Both the position numbers and the translations under genes were made by a program. Below, in pieces: positions 1 through 12,450 of a stretch of 64,000 nucleotides of DNA. Position 1 is the stretch's first letter, and each line of letters begins with the position of its first letter. Source of the stretch: Rhipicephalus microplus (taxonomy: Eukaryota > Arthropoda > Arachnida > Ixodida > Ixodidae). The notes below the pieces were generated by a model. That model ran no database searches. It saw nothing but the letters and a program-made list of their open reading frames with translations, and was not told the origin of the DNA. The stretch spans positions 201,618,692 through 201,682,691 of the forward strand of contig NC_134710.1 of the NCBI RefSeq assembly GCF_043290135.1, given 5' to 3'.

Positions 1-445
1 TACGGAAAAGCTAAGCAAACTGGATGGCTGATGATTTAGTGCGCACTGTCTTGCCACGCACCTAATGTTTGAGAGTGTGTTAACTAAATGTTTCAATGTT
101 GAAGCGATTTGTAAATGTGGTGTGTCGCTCACCTCTGCCTTTATATGTGTGTGCTGATCATCCCTTGATCGTTATGGGAATGTGTTCGCGGCCATCTATT
201 GAGGTCTGCGCATGTTTCCGGAGTGTGCCTGCCACTATTCTTGAGTATTGTGGCACACTCTAATTACTAAATAATTAAAATTGATCAATTATTTGGTCAT
301 CGAAAGTTTTTTTCAGTGCGTGAGGCCGATATAAATTCTTGAAATAGCGTTATGGCGATTCGTGCTTCGCTTTGTGGACGATACGATGACTTCATCATTT
401 ACAAACTCCTCTGCGTGCTTTTCTCTGCCTTTTAGACAGAGATGC

Positions 446-1706
446 ACACTCTTAAACTCTAGCTAATTTTGAGGTAGTAATGGTTTGTCACATATGTTAC
501 AACCCCGCTTGTAAGTGCAATTAGTAACGGCGTAAATCGTAATAGTTACTACCTTTGCCGTTAGTAACCATAGGAATACTAACTTATAAAAGTTTAAAAA
601 AAAGTAGTGAATGATACTACCATGTTCATTTTGCCACATTTGTTCTCCATTGTTAATACTGATCAAATTATGTCTCTATACTACAAAACTTCGAGTAATC
701 TTCTGAGGTGTGTCATAAACGCAAAGAATACATTGACGTAACAAGTTCACTACGCTAAAGTACTGAGTAAGCTACACCTGGAGTATTTATAGCCCCTACT
801 ATGAAGATGCATGTCTAGTACAGGTGAGCATTTGTGTTTCAAGATAAATTATAAAAAAAATATGATCCTAGAGCACTATAGTCTTTCTGATTACGTGTGC
901 TTGGGGGCGTAGCAGATTTTTAATCAGCCGTATTTAAAAAAATATTATGTCAAATCTATTTATTATAAATGTGCGACAAGAAATCATGTTCAGCGGCTTA
1001 AACAAGGCACCAAACTCACTAACGTAGTCTCAGGGCATTTGAATAGTTCACTGTGCTAATGCGTCGGCAATTAAAGGGTAATGATTCTGTCATGGGTTTT
1101 ACGTGCAAAAGCCACGATATTATTGTGAGACATGCTGTCGGGAAGGACTCTACATGAATGTTGACCACCTGGTTAATTTTTATTCACCTGTCGTGTTATC
1201 TTGTTGTAATTTAGCTTGCTCTATTGCATATAAAACACTTGCAGCACTTGCGTATGCTTACTAACTTGTACTTCTCCGTTTTGACAATAGCAGAATGACA
1301 CTTACATATCTAGTTTGCGTAATTCAAAACAAGATTTTTTGGTGATTCACGGATATGTACCGCCTTATATTTCGTATTGAAGATGTTATGTCAATACGAT
1401 TCCACTTATAAATAAATACAATAGGTATCAGCTGTAATTTTATTTTAGATGAATAATGGCCGGGTAGCAACAAGGTAGTAACGGTGCGAGAAAGTTAGTG
1501 ACGGCTGCAGTTACTAACTAAAGTGTGATCTAATGTAGGTACTAAAAAGATAGCAAAAAGCTAGTAATAGTTGCAGCTAGTAACGGGTTACTAACATAGG
1601 TGGTAAACAGGTAACAAAGCTTAATGGTGCAGGAAAGGTGGTAAGCGCTGCAGTTACTACATATTTGCTTGTAGTTGCTATCATTTTACTAATTTTTTAA
1701 GAGTGT
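446..1706. mobile_element. Probable non-autonomous DNA transposon with short inverted ends
   Basis: ACACTCTTAAA at 446-456 is mirrored by TTTAAGAGTGT at 1696-1706. Inside each end lie clusters of a short motif, GTAGTAAC or its complement (about 474-575 and 1460-1680), arranged like subterminal repeats. The middle has no open frame of note. No convincing target duplication was seen, so the borders are tentative. Confidence 0.45.
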
Positions 1707-2689
1707 ACCATTATGCAAAACTCTTATGACTTTGATCGAGAGAGAGAAAGGTAGAGAGGAAACCGGTGAATGAATGGTGGAGAGAATAATTAGGGCTGAG
1801 TTCGGTTGACTAAACTGTACTGAAGTAAAGGAACTGGGAGCAAATGTTGAAAAGCAAATCTAGTGCTGAAGTCGCCGACGTAGTACCAGCGCTTTGCATA
1901 TGTCACAGACCGTCAATCACTGGAGTAGCTGTCAGAACTTGGAGGCAAAGCTTTTTTTGGGGCTTCTGTAGCTGTGATTGGGGGGAATATTGCCGGAAAG
2001 TCTCGTCCAAGGTGAATATTTTAGCGCTCAGCAGATATACAGCTGTGCTAAAGTCATATGTAATTCATGTTTGAAAGACTGACACTACCCCTGCAGCGCA
2101 GTAGGCATTTTATAGCCTATAGTCCACACAGAGTGCAGCGACCGTGATCAAAGTGCTCTATAGGACCATCACTCAAAGTGTGACTGCCAAACGGGTGCGA
2201 TTGTAGTTATCACCCCTCCCAATCCTGCCACATTCTGCTTTTCCTCTTTCAATGCACTCCAGAACAACGTGACGTGAATATTGGGTTAATGCTGAGCTCC
2301 CCGCTCATTTTGTGGCATCTTCTTTCCTCTGGCTCTGGCAATCAATAGCTAAACAATGAAATTCCCGAGAGTGGTCGGTATACCGACTACTCTCGGGCAG
2401 ATAGTTACGAATCGTGGTCCTATGTCCGTTTTTTTTTTTCTTGGGATGGCAGAAGGAACAAACTCATCAAGTTGATGAAGAAACGGTCAAGCTGAAGAAA
2501 GCGAACAAAAGAACCTTTCATAGAAAGACAGCCGCTGCGATGGAAGTGAGTTGCGCTGATCACAAGATTGAAATGCATCTGTCGATAGACCGGAGACAGA
2601 CAGACAGTCTTGCATCACCTTATCACCTCCTCCACTTGTTCGTTTTTGAATTCGAAGCACTTTTTTGCGTACTGTAGTTACTTTGAGCA
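1707..2689. other. No gene seen
   Basis: Mixed-composition sequence without exons or recognisable repeats, apart from a near-perfect inverted repeat at 2364-2397 and a T-rich run near 2429. Confidence 0.5.
2364..2397. repeat. Short palindromic hairpin
   Basis: Two 17-base arms without spacer (CCCGAGAGTGGTCGGTA and its partner) pair at 16 of 17 positions. Confidence 0.7.
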
Positions 2690-2842
<153 letters not shown>

Positions 2843-3127
2843 GTAGTCGCCTACGTCTGGGTGCTCATTAACCTGGGGTGAACCAAAACTTGTATGTGAA
2901 GATAAAATGGTCTGTCGAATACGCCTCGTGGGTCATGACGCGAATATTGTCACAATCCTGTCGCGTACGTCGTCAAACACTCTCCAAAAAGCTTTGGCTC
3001 ACACCTGGGGCGGGGGTGGGGGTATGAGCCACTGGTATGCGGGCGTATGCCACAAGTGTTTGACAGTTTATATCTATACTCAGGAACGGCGAGAACACAC
3101 AAGGATAATATTAATTTTTGATTGTTA

Positions 3128-3255
3128 GGAAAAAAGTGGACATCGGCAGCGTGGACGGGATGACTGCCAAGAATAAATGTCATTGTCCTAGCAGGAATCA
3201 AACCCTAGAATTCTGCGTGGCAACCAATTATTTTGCCTTAAAGCCACGACATGTC
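3128..3255 (-). mobile_element. tRNA-derived SINE copy, second family
   Basis: On the minus strand a degraded tRNA-like head (TGGTTGCCACGCAG, then a B-box-like GGGTTTGATTCCT) is followed by a body that shares order and words with the copy at 6165-6290. The head differs from Ruka. Confidence 0.5.
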
Positions 3256-3824
3256 TCGAAACTACCCTAATGTTCGTGAAACGCCAATTGTAGTTACAGT
3301 GCTGCCTTTCCAATATTATAAACATTACATATATGTACTCCTACGATGGAGCCGTCACGTCGGGTAAACATTCATCGTATTCAGGTGTCATCCGCTCAAG
3401 TTTACTTATGTAGCAGTGTCCAGAGCTACGATGTTCGCGAGTAGCAGCACAGCAGAGTGAAAGAGAATTAAGTATAAAGAGAGTGAAAGCAATACAGAGA
3501 AAATTAGAAAGAGCAAGAAATAGACAAAACAGAAACAAAAATAAATATATAGAGCAAAAGGAGGAGGAAAGGGAGAAGGAGAGATTGAAAGAGAAACAAG
3601 TAAGGCCACCCAGCTCCGCGCTTACTTCAGGCTTGAGTACCGCTAGTGCGAAGCTGCCATATTTTTTTTTCTTTTAAGTTCGGAGCACTAAAATGGCCCA
3701 GGACTGTCTTTTGCTGTCGTTGTCGCTTGGCTCAACACAAGCAAAACCACATAATGCACAGCAATCTCCAAGGCGCACTCGCGCCAGTGAGGTCTTCCTC
3801 TTGTAATTGGAGCGCTTTGATGAT

Positions 3825-4387
3825 GACATTTTGCCTTCTTTGTCCCTTAGTGCATACATCCAATTTTTTCCTATCCCAAGTTTCCTCTTTACTGCTTTGA
3901 CGCTTCCTCCGTTTTTCAGAGCGTGTTCAATTCTCTCCATGTTATACCTTCTTACGTCGGATATCTTACGCTTAATAATCAACTTCGAAAGCTCTGCCAG
4001 TTCCATTTTGTCTGTTGTACTTGAGACTTTCATGATTTGACGCTTCTTAATGAGATTCTTCGTTTCCTGGGAAAGCTTGCCTTAAGAGACAAGAAGAGAG
4101 CAGAGTGGATTAGGGAACAAACGGGGGTTAAGGATATCATAGCTGAAGTCAAGAAGAATAAATGGACATGGGCCGGGCATGTAGCGCGTAGACAGGATAA
4201 CCGCTGGTCGTTAAGGGTAACTAACTGGATTCTCAGAGAAGGAAAGCGGGTTAGGGGGAGACAGAAGGTTAGGTGGGCAGATGAGATTAAGAAGTTTGCG
4301 GGTATAAATTGGCAGCAGCAAGCACAGGACCGGGTTAACTGGCGGAACATGGGAGAGGCCTTTGTCCTGCAGTGGACGTAGTCAGGC

Positions 4388-4421
<34 letters not shown>
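3825..4421 (+). mobile_element. RTE-type LINE 3' end with inverted 5' portion
   Basis: From 4037 to 4381 the + strand encodes the C-terminal end of a LINE polyprotein (WTWAGHVARRQDNRW, then RGRQKVRWADEI and FVLQWT), followed by a (GAT)n tail at 4389-4421, both typical of RTE-like elements. Immediately to the left, 4033 back to about 3825 reads on the minus strand as the segment between endonuclease and reverse transcriptase (KISDVRRYNMERIEHAL, KRKLGIGKNWMYALRDKEGK). The two parts are head to head, the expected product of twin priming. Confidence 0.75.
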
Positions 4422-6160
4422 AAAAATGCAGGCAAAATCACTCACACATATAGCATAGCCATCTGTAGCATATTGAGGGCATGCTCGTGTCAAAGAGAAA
4501 TCTTGTTAATCTTGTTCTTCGGCTTAATAATGGTATTAGTTGTGAAGTACACCCCCCCCCCCAAAAAAAAGGGGGGGGGAATTTGAGCAATGGAAAGAGA
4601 GAAAAAGAAAGGGAAAATATAAAAAATAGAGGGAAAGAAAAAGACAGAAGTAACTGAAACAATTGCACCATCTCCCTCTAAATGGAACCATGCATGCGTA
4701 GACGCGAAGCAGTTGTCGCTAACGCTGACACTGGCGGCGACGTTGACAAGGGCGCTTATTGCGGCTTTGCGCTAGAGAGAAACCTCGGAAGGCGCAAAAC
4801 ATGCAGTTATGCACCGGTGTTTCCTATACTGGAATATGCCAATCGCTGATAATGGGTAACGAGCGACAAAAGACTCTGATTGGACACAGAGAACCGCATT
4901 CCATTCTAGTTAACGGGCACGCTGCGAATTTTTATTGTTTAACAACGCACAGAAGAAATCGCTATCGGCATGCATTTGAGTTCAAGATCCAGTGCCTGTG
5001 AGCGATGGCCCGTGCAGGTTGTGCAGCGCAAGTAGTCGGTTTTTTGAATCAAGAAACGCGATGGCAAATGCTGCTTGCAAGTGGTGTTACTTAGTGAGAA
5101 AGGCGCTAAATTTAGCGTCTTTTAAATCGCGCTAGGGAGAATTTCATCACTGTGTGGACCCTTAGCCACGTTCTGGGGGACTTTCAAAATTTGGTGTAGA
5201 GTGTTTTAAATCAGACATGAAAATTAGGAAATTGAGAACAGTGGAATGCTTGGAACGAGCGTCAATAAAAGAGGTTGAAGCACATAGCATCAAGCTGCTT
5301 CTGGCGCTGTGGTAAAGATTGCATCCCGCTCCTTTTACGACAGTGCAATGTGGCCGTTCCGAGCAGTCCTTCTGTTCCAGTTAGTGATTGGCAAAGCGGC
5401 TCCGAACGGCTCACGCTTCCCCGCAAACAGGCAGACTACAGCTGAAACCGAGGCGAAGCCAGGAGGTATCACAGAGGTGAAGCCAGGAGGTATCAGCGCA
5501 GTCCAACTTCATTTGCCACAACATAAGTTCATTTAAATTATTGTGCAGTTAAAGAAAATATTTTCTACTTGCTTCATCAAGTAAAAAAAATAAAGACCCA
5601 GGATACAATTGTCATAAATATCATCGTTTACCGACTTTTGGCTGAAATTAGAGACTTTCCAGAAGCATCCTGGCGACTTTGCCCCAAAAAAAGTTAACAC
5701 CACTGCTGCCTGCGTCGGCGTTGAGAGGGGGGAGTCTCGTGGGAGAGGAGAGAGTGAGAGAGCTGAGGCGCATGCGCAGTAAAGGTGGTCACGCCGCACA
5801 GCGGATAGAGCTCTACCCTATGCTGCTTCGCACCTAAAATACCGTTAGGCCTGCGCGGAAAGCGCAGCACATTCACAGCAAAAGTCTGTCATTTTTCGGA
5901 GAAGTGTGGTGCCGGCTATACATGTGCAATGAATTTTGTGCAATTTTTTAAAATGCCATGGCTGACGACGGTTAAGAGTTTTTGCTCAGGCTTTTGTAAT
6001 AACATAGTCCCTCAATACTATGGTAATAAGTTGGATATCCACGACCCACTCACTGTCCTATTCGCATTGTAGTCCGATTCGTTGTTCTTTTGCTGTTCTA
6101 AAACGATTTATTACTCATATTAACGAGATCTCTTTTCAGTTTGGTACAAATTAACTTTCA
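4422..6160. other. No gene seen
   Basis: Contains a homopolymer hairpin (C run, eight A, nine G near 4551-4579) and otherwise unremarkable sequence. No exon or transposon domain recognised. Confidence 0.5.
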
Positions 6161-6164
6161 TGCA

Positions 6165-6290
6165 CCAGCGTGACTCTGTGGTAGAATACTGGGCTAGCAC
6201 GCAGGGGACCCGGGTTCGAATCTCATGTCTTATGGTTTTTATGTCGTGGGACAGTTGTTACGGACACCGGAAACGGCGCACGTGTGACCC
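6165..6290 (+). mobile_element. tRNA-derived SINE copy, second family
   Basis: A tRNA-like head with A-box region (GACTCTGTGGTAGAATACTGG) and a clean B box (GGGTTCGAATC). The head lacks a proper acceptor stem, so it is not a functional tRNA gene. The body matches the copy at 3128-3255. Confidence 0.55.
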
Positions 6291-6922
6291 TTTTTATGAT
6301 CTCATACAACGTTCGCTGTAAAATAACAGGAAACCCAATAGAAACGAAGAAGACAGCCCAGCACCGCACTTCATTCATGCTTGCAACAACAAAGCTGCCT
6401 TAATTGAAATAATGAATTCGTTGCAATTACTTGCTGAGTTGCCTATTTTTGTGCGTGAGGGGACGAGGGGTGTATGCCGATCAGAGAGAGGGAAAAGATG
6501 GCGTGACCGCCCTTTCTCCTGGAATTTCAAATATTTGTCTATGTGGTAGCAATACGCAACACAGCTTGATCAGCACACTCTTATCCCTCATATCTGTATA
6601 AGACGGCCTCCAATATTACGAGCCAACTTTGCACATTAAACTATATTGACTAATGTTGCTGGTCATGTCATGTCATGGCAGAAATGGCGTAGGCAGGAAT
6701 TTTTTCCAGGATGGGAGAGCAGACCCTTGAAATTGTTCTTTTTCGCCTTCTTTGCCATGGCGAAAACATTTTGGGGTAGGGGGGGGGGGGGGTATGGGCT
6801 TGGCGTGACACTTCCTGACTACGCCCCTGTGTCATGACGCCTGGTTGTAGGAAAGGTTGTCTGTACTAGATGCACCCCCATCCCATCCTCGTATGCTGCA
6901 CCCCCTGCAATAAGTTCAGCGT

Positions 6923-6925
<3 letters not shown>

Positions 6926-6996
<71 letters not shown>
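6926..6996. repeat. (AT)n microsatellite
   Basis: About 35 uninterrupted AT units, next to the hairpin element. Confidence 0.97.
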
Positions 6997-6998
<2 letters not shown>

Positions 6999-6999
<1 letters not shown>

Positions 7000-7211
7000 G
7001 AAGGTATGGGATATGGCACAATGGGAGCGTTGTCAACAAGGATAAATATATTTATTTCCCAACAGTTTCGGGAGGGGTCCTCCCTTCATCAGGGAATGAA
7101 GAGAGGAACTCATCTCCTGATGAAGGGAGGATCCCTCCCGAAACTGTTGGGAAATAAATATATTTATCCTTGTTGATAACGCTCCCGTTGTGCCATATTC
7201 CATACATTCAC
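6999..7211. repeat. Long inverted repeat (foldback) between two (AT)n tracts
   Basis: Arms of about 97 bases (6999-7095 and 7115-7211) pair with only a handful of mismatches around a 19-base spacer. Each arm carries CTGATGAAGGGAGG, three bases, CCTCCCGAAAC, which resembles Penelope-like element ends and part of a hammerhead ribozyme core. No coding sequence. Confidence 0.85.
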
Positions 7212-7250
7212 GAACACTAACTGGCCCATTGAATTATTACTCCCACTGAC

Positions 7251-9183
<1,933 letters not shown>

Positions 9184-10624
9184 GTGGCTTTTAACCTCTG
9201 TCACAGGTCCCGTTAATTCGGGAGGCGATCGCCGGGCTAATTCCAAGGGCCGAAGTATCGGCCCCTCGAACCGCACCACGAAAGCGTGGACAATTTAGAA
9301 GTGGTCCTTCATGGCGCGCCATCAGACGCCGGCTGTGGCCCAAAGAACAAGTCAGAGCCGATAGTTGATAAACAAAACAAAATTATATTCTCGATAATGG
9401 CAGATCAAAAACAATACGTAAGTATGCACACTCCACAATAGTTGAATACAATATGTCACCAATCAAACAACGTACTACACAGTACAATCAGCCACACTTG
9501 AAACAACGCACACAGACAACAATACGCACTACAATGCAGTCGCATGCATCGCACAACCAAGACACTTAAAGACTAAAGAGTTATGAAACTTATTCAGTCC
9601 AAAGTCCTTGAAACAGAAGTCTGAATGATACTCTTCCGAGAATCACTCACTCAAAGTCCAGCGTTGTTGTCGTTCCGCTGTCCCCGAAGTTTCTCTTCCA
9701 GGAAACCTCGCGTCTTCAATTGGCCGCTGTCCAAGCTTCAAACTTCTTCGCCGGAAACACGTCGGCTTCACACACGCAGCTGTTGCCACGCGTCTTCGCT
9801 CGATAGCGGTAGACACACACTCTTGCCTGTAGCTCGAGTCTTCGCCCCTCAGGTGGAAATTCTCTTCTTCTTCTCCTTTGTCACGGAAGACAGAAGGCTT
9901 TGCCCACAAGGCGGAACACCCTACGCGCTCTGGCGCATACTTTCTTCTTCTCCTGTTTTGTCACTAAGGACAAAACCTTCACCGACAGACGCGGCGGAAT
10001 ACCCTACGCACTCTGGCGTTAACTTCCTTCTTCTGCTGATCTCTCATCTCGGCTGCTCGATTAAATACCTTTCGCGCGAGATTCCAGAAAGTTCTCATCA
10101 TTTCGTCGGCGCGATACGCAGCGAAGGCTGGGGGAAAGGGCGAGACGATACGGGGGCCGTCCGCGACGGATGACTCAACCCGGCATCACCACGCCCCTTT
10201 CCATTGAGAAATTTCCAGGACTTGCTCGGCCGCCGATGCGAGGAGGTTTCCTCGGCGCACCTACGCTTCCGAGGGGAGAGGAACGCGTTCCCGGGGAGTA
10301 TTTGGATGCTTGTTTTCTTTTTTTTTTATCGTTGACCTCGCGGCGTCACTCCGGCGTTTCATCGCGAGAATTTGGCGGCGCGCCCTTTTTTTAGCGCTGG
10401 TTTTGTGACAACGTCCTAAAACCACCATATGAATATTAGAGACACCGCAGTGGAGGGCTCCGGAAATTTTGACCGCCTGGGGTTCTTTAACGTGCTCCCA
10501 AATCTGAGCACCTGGGCTTACAACATTTCCGTCTTCATCGAAAACGCAGCCGCCGCAGCCAGGATACGATCCCGCGACCTGTGGGTCAGCAGCCGAGTAC
10601 CTTAGCCACTAGACCACCACGGCG
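9184..10624 (-). mobile_element. Ruka-like SINE split by a solo LTR
   Basis: The SINE 3' end lies at 9184-9198 (GGTGGCTTTTAACCTC region) and the rest at 10411-10624 (starting ACGTCCTAAAACCACC). The LTR at 9199-10410 sits exactly where the sequence breaks. The tRNA-like head is at the right end (minus strand AGTGGCTAAGGTACTCGGCT). Confidence 0.8.
9199..10410 (-). mobile_element. Solo LTR of the gypsy-like element found complete at 30756-36002
   Basis: It begins TGTCACAGG and ends TTTTGTGACA and aligns along its length with the two LTRs of the complete element, but has one rather than two copies of an internal repeat of about 80 bases. Flanking pentamers ACCTC and ACGTC look like a 5-bp target duplication with one mutation. 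The open frame at 9625-10173 is LTR sequence, not a gene. Confidence 0.9.
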
Positions 10625-10804
10625 AGGCTGCTTATATGTTCTGCAAATTCAGCATGAGATAATTGTTAAGCTATAGAGGTGCGTTAAAACTTGGACAATA
10701 AGGAGTAGTTAAACATCAAGTTCGCAATTCGGCGAGTTAAGTTTCTACGTATCTTGCTAATACACTGTATTATTATTAATGTGCCTCTGATCTGTATGTT
10801 TGCG

Positions 10805-11003
10805 CCCGCTATGGTGGTCTGGTGGCTAAGGCACTCGGCTGTTGGCCCGCAGTTCGCGGGATCGAATCCTGGCTGCGGCGGCTTACATTTTTAATGCAGG
10901 CGAAAACGCTTCAGGCCCGCCTGCTTAATTTAGGTGCACGTTAATAAACTCCAAGAGGTCTAAATTTCCGGAATCCTCCACTACGGCATCTCGTAAAATC
11001 ATA
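10805..11003 (+). mobile_element. Ruka-like SINE
   Basis: Head GGTGGTCTGGTGGCTAAGG with B box GGGATCGAATCCTGG, and body with GTGCACGTTAATAAACTCC and CCACTACGGCATCTCGTAA, which matches the other copies. The 3' end is truncated. Confidence 0.8.
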
Positions 11004-11239
11004 TTGCCTCAGGGTCCTGACGTCGACAAAGGAAGCCAACTTCAAAAATCAAACAATTTATTCGGCTAAACTTGTGGCCGATTAACAAAAAGTCAGATTT
11101 ACAGTGATACACACTGGCCCTGAGAGCAGTAAACTGAGTGTCGGCCGTCGATGAACGGAGAAGCGGGGAAGCGCGTCGGTATTTATACACGTGCATTGAA
11201 CATTCTAGCGTTATCGCTGGCGGCCACGTAGGTTCCTGT

Positions 11240-12450
11240 AATATGTACTACAGCTCGAAAGAGCTCTATTAGGCTTCTACAAAGCAGCTCTAAACCTCCC
11301 TCTCACTACCTCTACCACTAAGCTCTTTGCCACAGGCCTCTTCCATCTATTACGTTCTCTTATTTCTCTGCATCACGACTCTCAGATTGCCCGTCTTTCT
11401 CTCACTCGTCAAGGCCAATGGCTATTAGCCCAAGCCGGTATCCCTCACATTCCCGTTTCCGTTCCCACCTTGCCTTCTGCCACTAGCACCGCTGCTTCTA
11501 ACCTTCGTATCCTTCCCCTCTCATCCAATATGTCTCCCGTTCTTCACGCCGGCCGGCGTCATGCGGCAGCACAGCATCATTCTCCTCCTCTCTCTACACA
11601 GGGAGTTGCTACACGGATGCCTCATACATGGCTCCTCGGGGCTCGTGTGGCTACGTTATCTACCATCCACACCTTTCGGCACCTGACACGCACACTAGCG
11701 GGCCATACTTACACCCGCCAAATGTACTTTCGCTCGAGGTCCTTTCCATGGTCCACGCCATGCAGTCATTTTCCTCCCTCCCTTCTCTCCCCGAGTACAC
11801 GATTTACTCCGACTCTCACTCCGCTATCCGTCACATACGGAACACGTTGCCCCCTACTCTTCAAATGGTGGTCGAGCGAGCGGCCTCTGCTCTTCAACCC
11901 TCCACTGTCTTCCTCCGCTGGGTTCCTGGGCATTCGGGTAATAATGACAATGAGCTAGCTCATCAGCTTGCCCGCGATGTATTGCACCGGGCACTGTTCA
12001 TTCCCTGGCCCACACCTTCGGAAGACAGTGAGAGCTCCGCGAATAACGATGGGCAGATCTCCTTGCGTCACACTATCAAGGAGGTATATCTCCAGCGCCG
12101 GCTCGACAAGCGTCTTTACCCTCCCCCTCATCCATCACTCACTGCGCTCGAGGCTTGAACTCTACGGCACATCCAAATGAACTGCATGCCTGATAACCCC
12201 CTCTTGCCTTTTCCTTTATAAATATAGGTGTAATCCCTGCTTTCCTAATTGTACCTCCCCATACGCTGACCTGTCACACTGCCTGTTTTACTGCCCAACT
12301 GCTCAGCAATCCAGCTATTACCCTCACCCATCCCTTTTCATCACCTCCTGGCTCGACTGGATCGGCGCCGAAGGAGAAGAAAAACAGCGTCGACTGATCG
12401 CACAGGCGGTCGAAATGCTCGGCCTGTAAATTTGGCTGAATAAAAGTCTA
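11240..12450 (+). mobile_element. 3' part of an I-type LINE with RNase H domain
   Basis: It opens with the thumb/connection region typical of these elements (YKAALNLPLTTSTTKLFATG), followed by the RNase H domain and a C-terminal end (LDWIGAEGEEKQRRLIAQAV, then EMLGL and a stop at 12427-12429) that matches the usual final helix. AATAAA at 12440 marks the 3' end. Frames change several times, and the first two thirds of the element are missing. Confidence 0.8.
11600..12158 (+). pseudogene. LINE-encoded RNase H domain (open fragment)
   Basis: One frame reads YTDASYMAPRGSCGYVIY, then LSLEVLSM, YTIYSDSHSAIRHI and VPGHSGNNDNELAHQLA. These carry the four acidic positions of the RNase H active site (D, E, D, D), so the domain is intact even though the element is truncated. 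It would degrade RNA in RNA/DNA hybrids during reverse transcription. No start of its own is credible. Confidence 0.8.

Noticed and set aside
6165..6230. A functional tRNA gene
   Set aside because: There is a clear B box, but no closing acceptor stem, and the sequence continues into a SINE body shared with 3128-3255.
7113..7160. A working hammerhead ribozyme
   Set aside because: CTGATGA, stem II and GAAAC are present, but there is an extra A before stem II and no stem III or NUH cleavage site.
9625..10394. Open frames of 182 and 74 codons, also seen at 31187-31564 and 35135-35509
   Set aside because: They are LTR sequence repeated in all three LTR copies and have no recognisable protein family.
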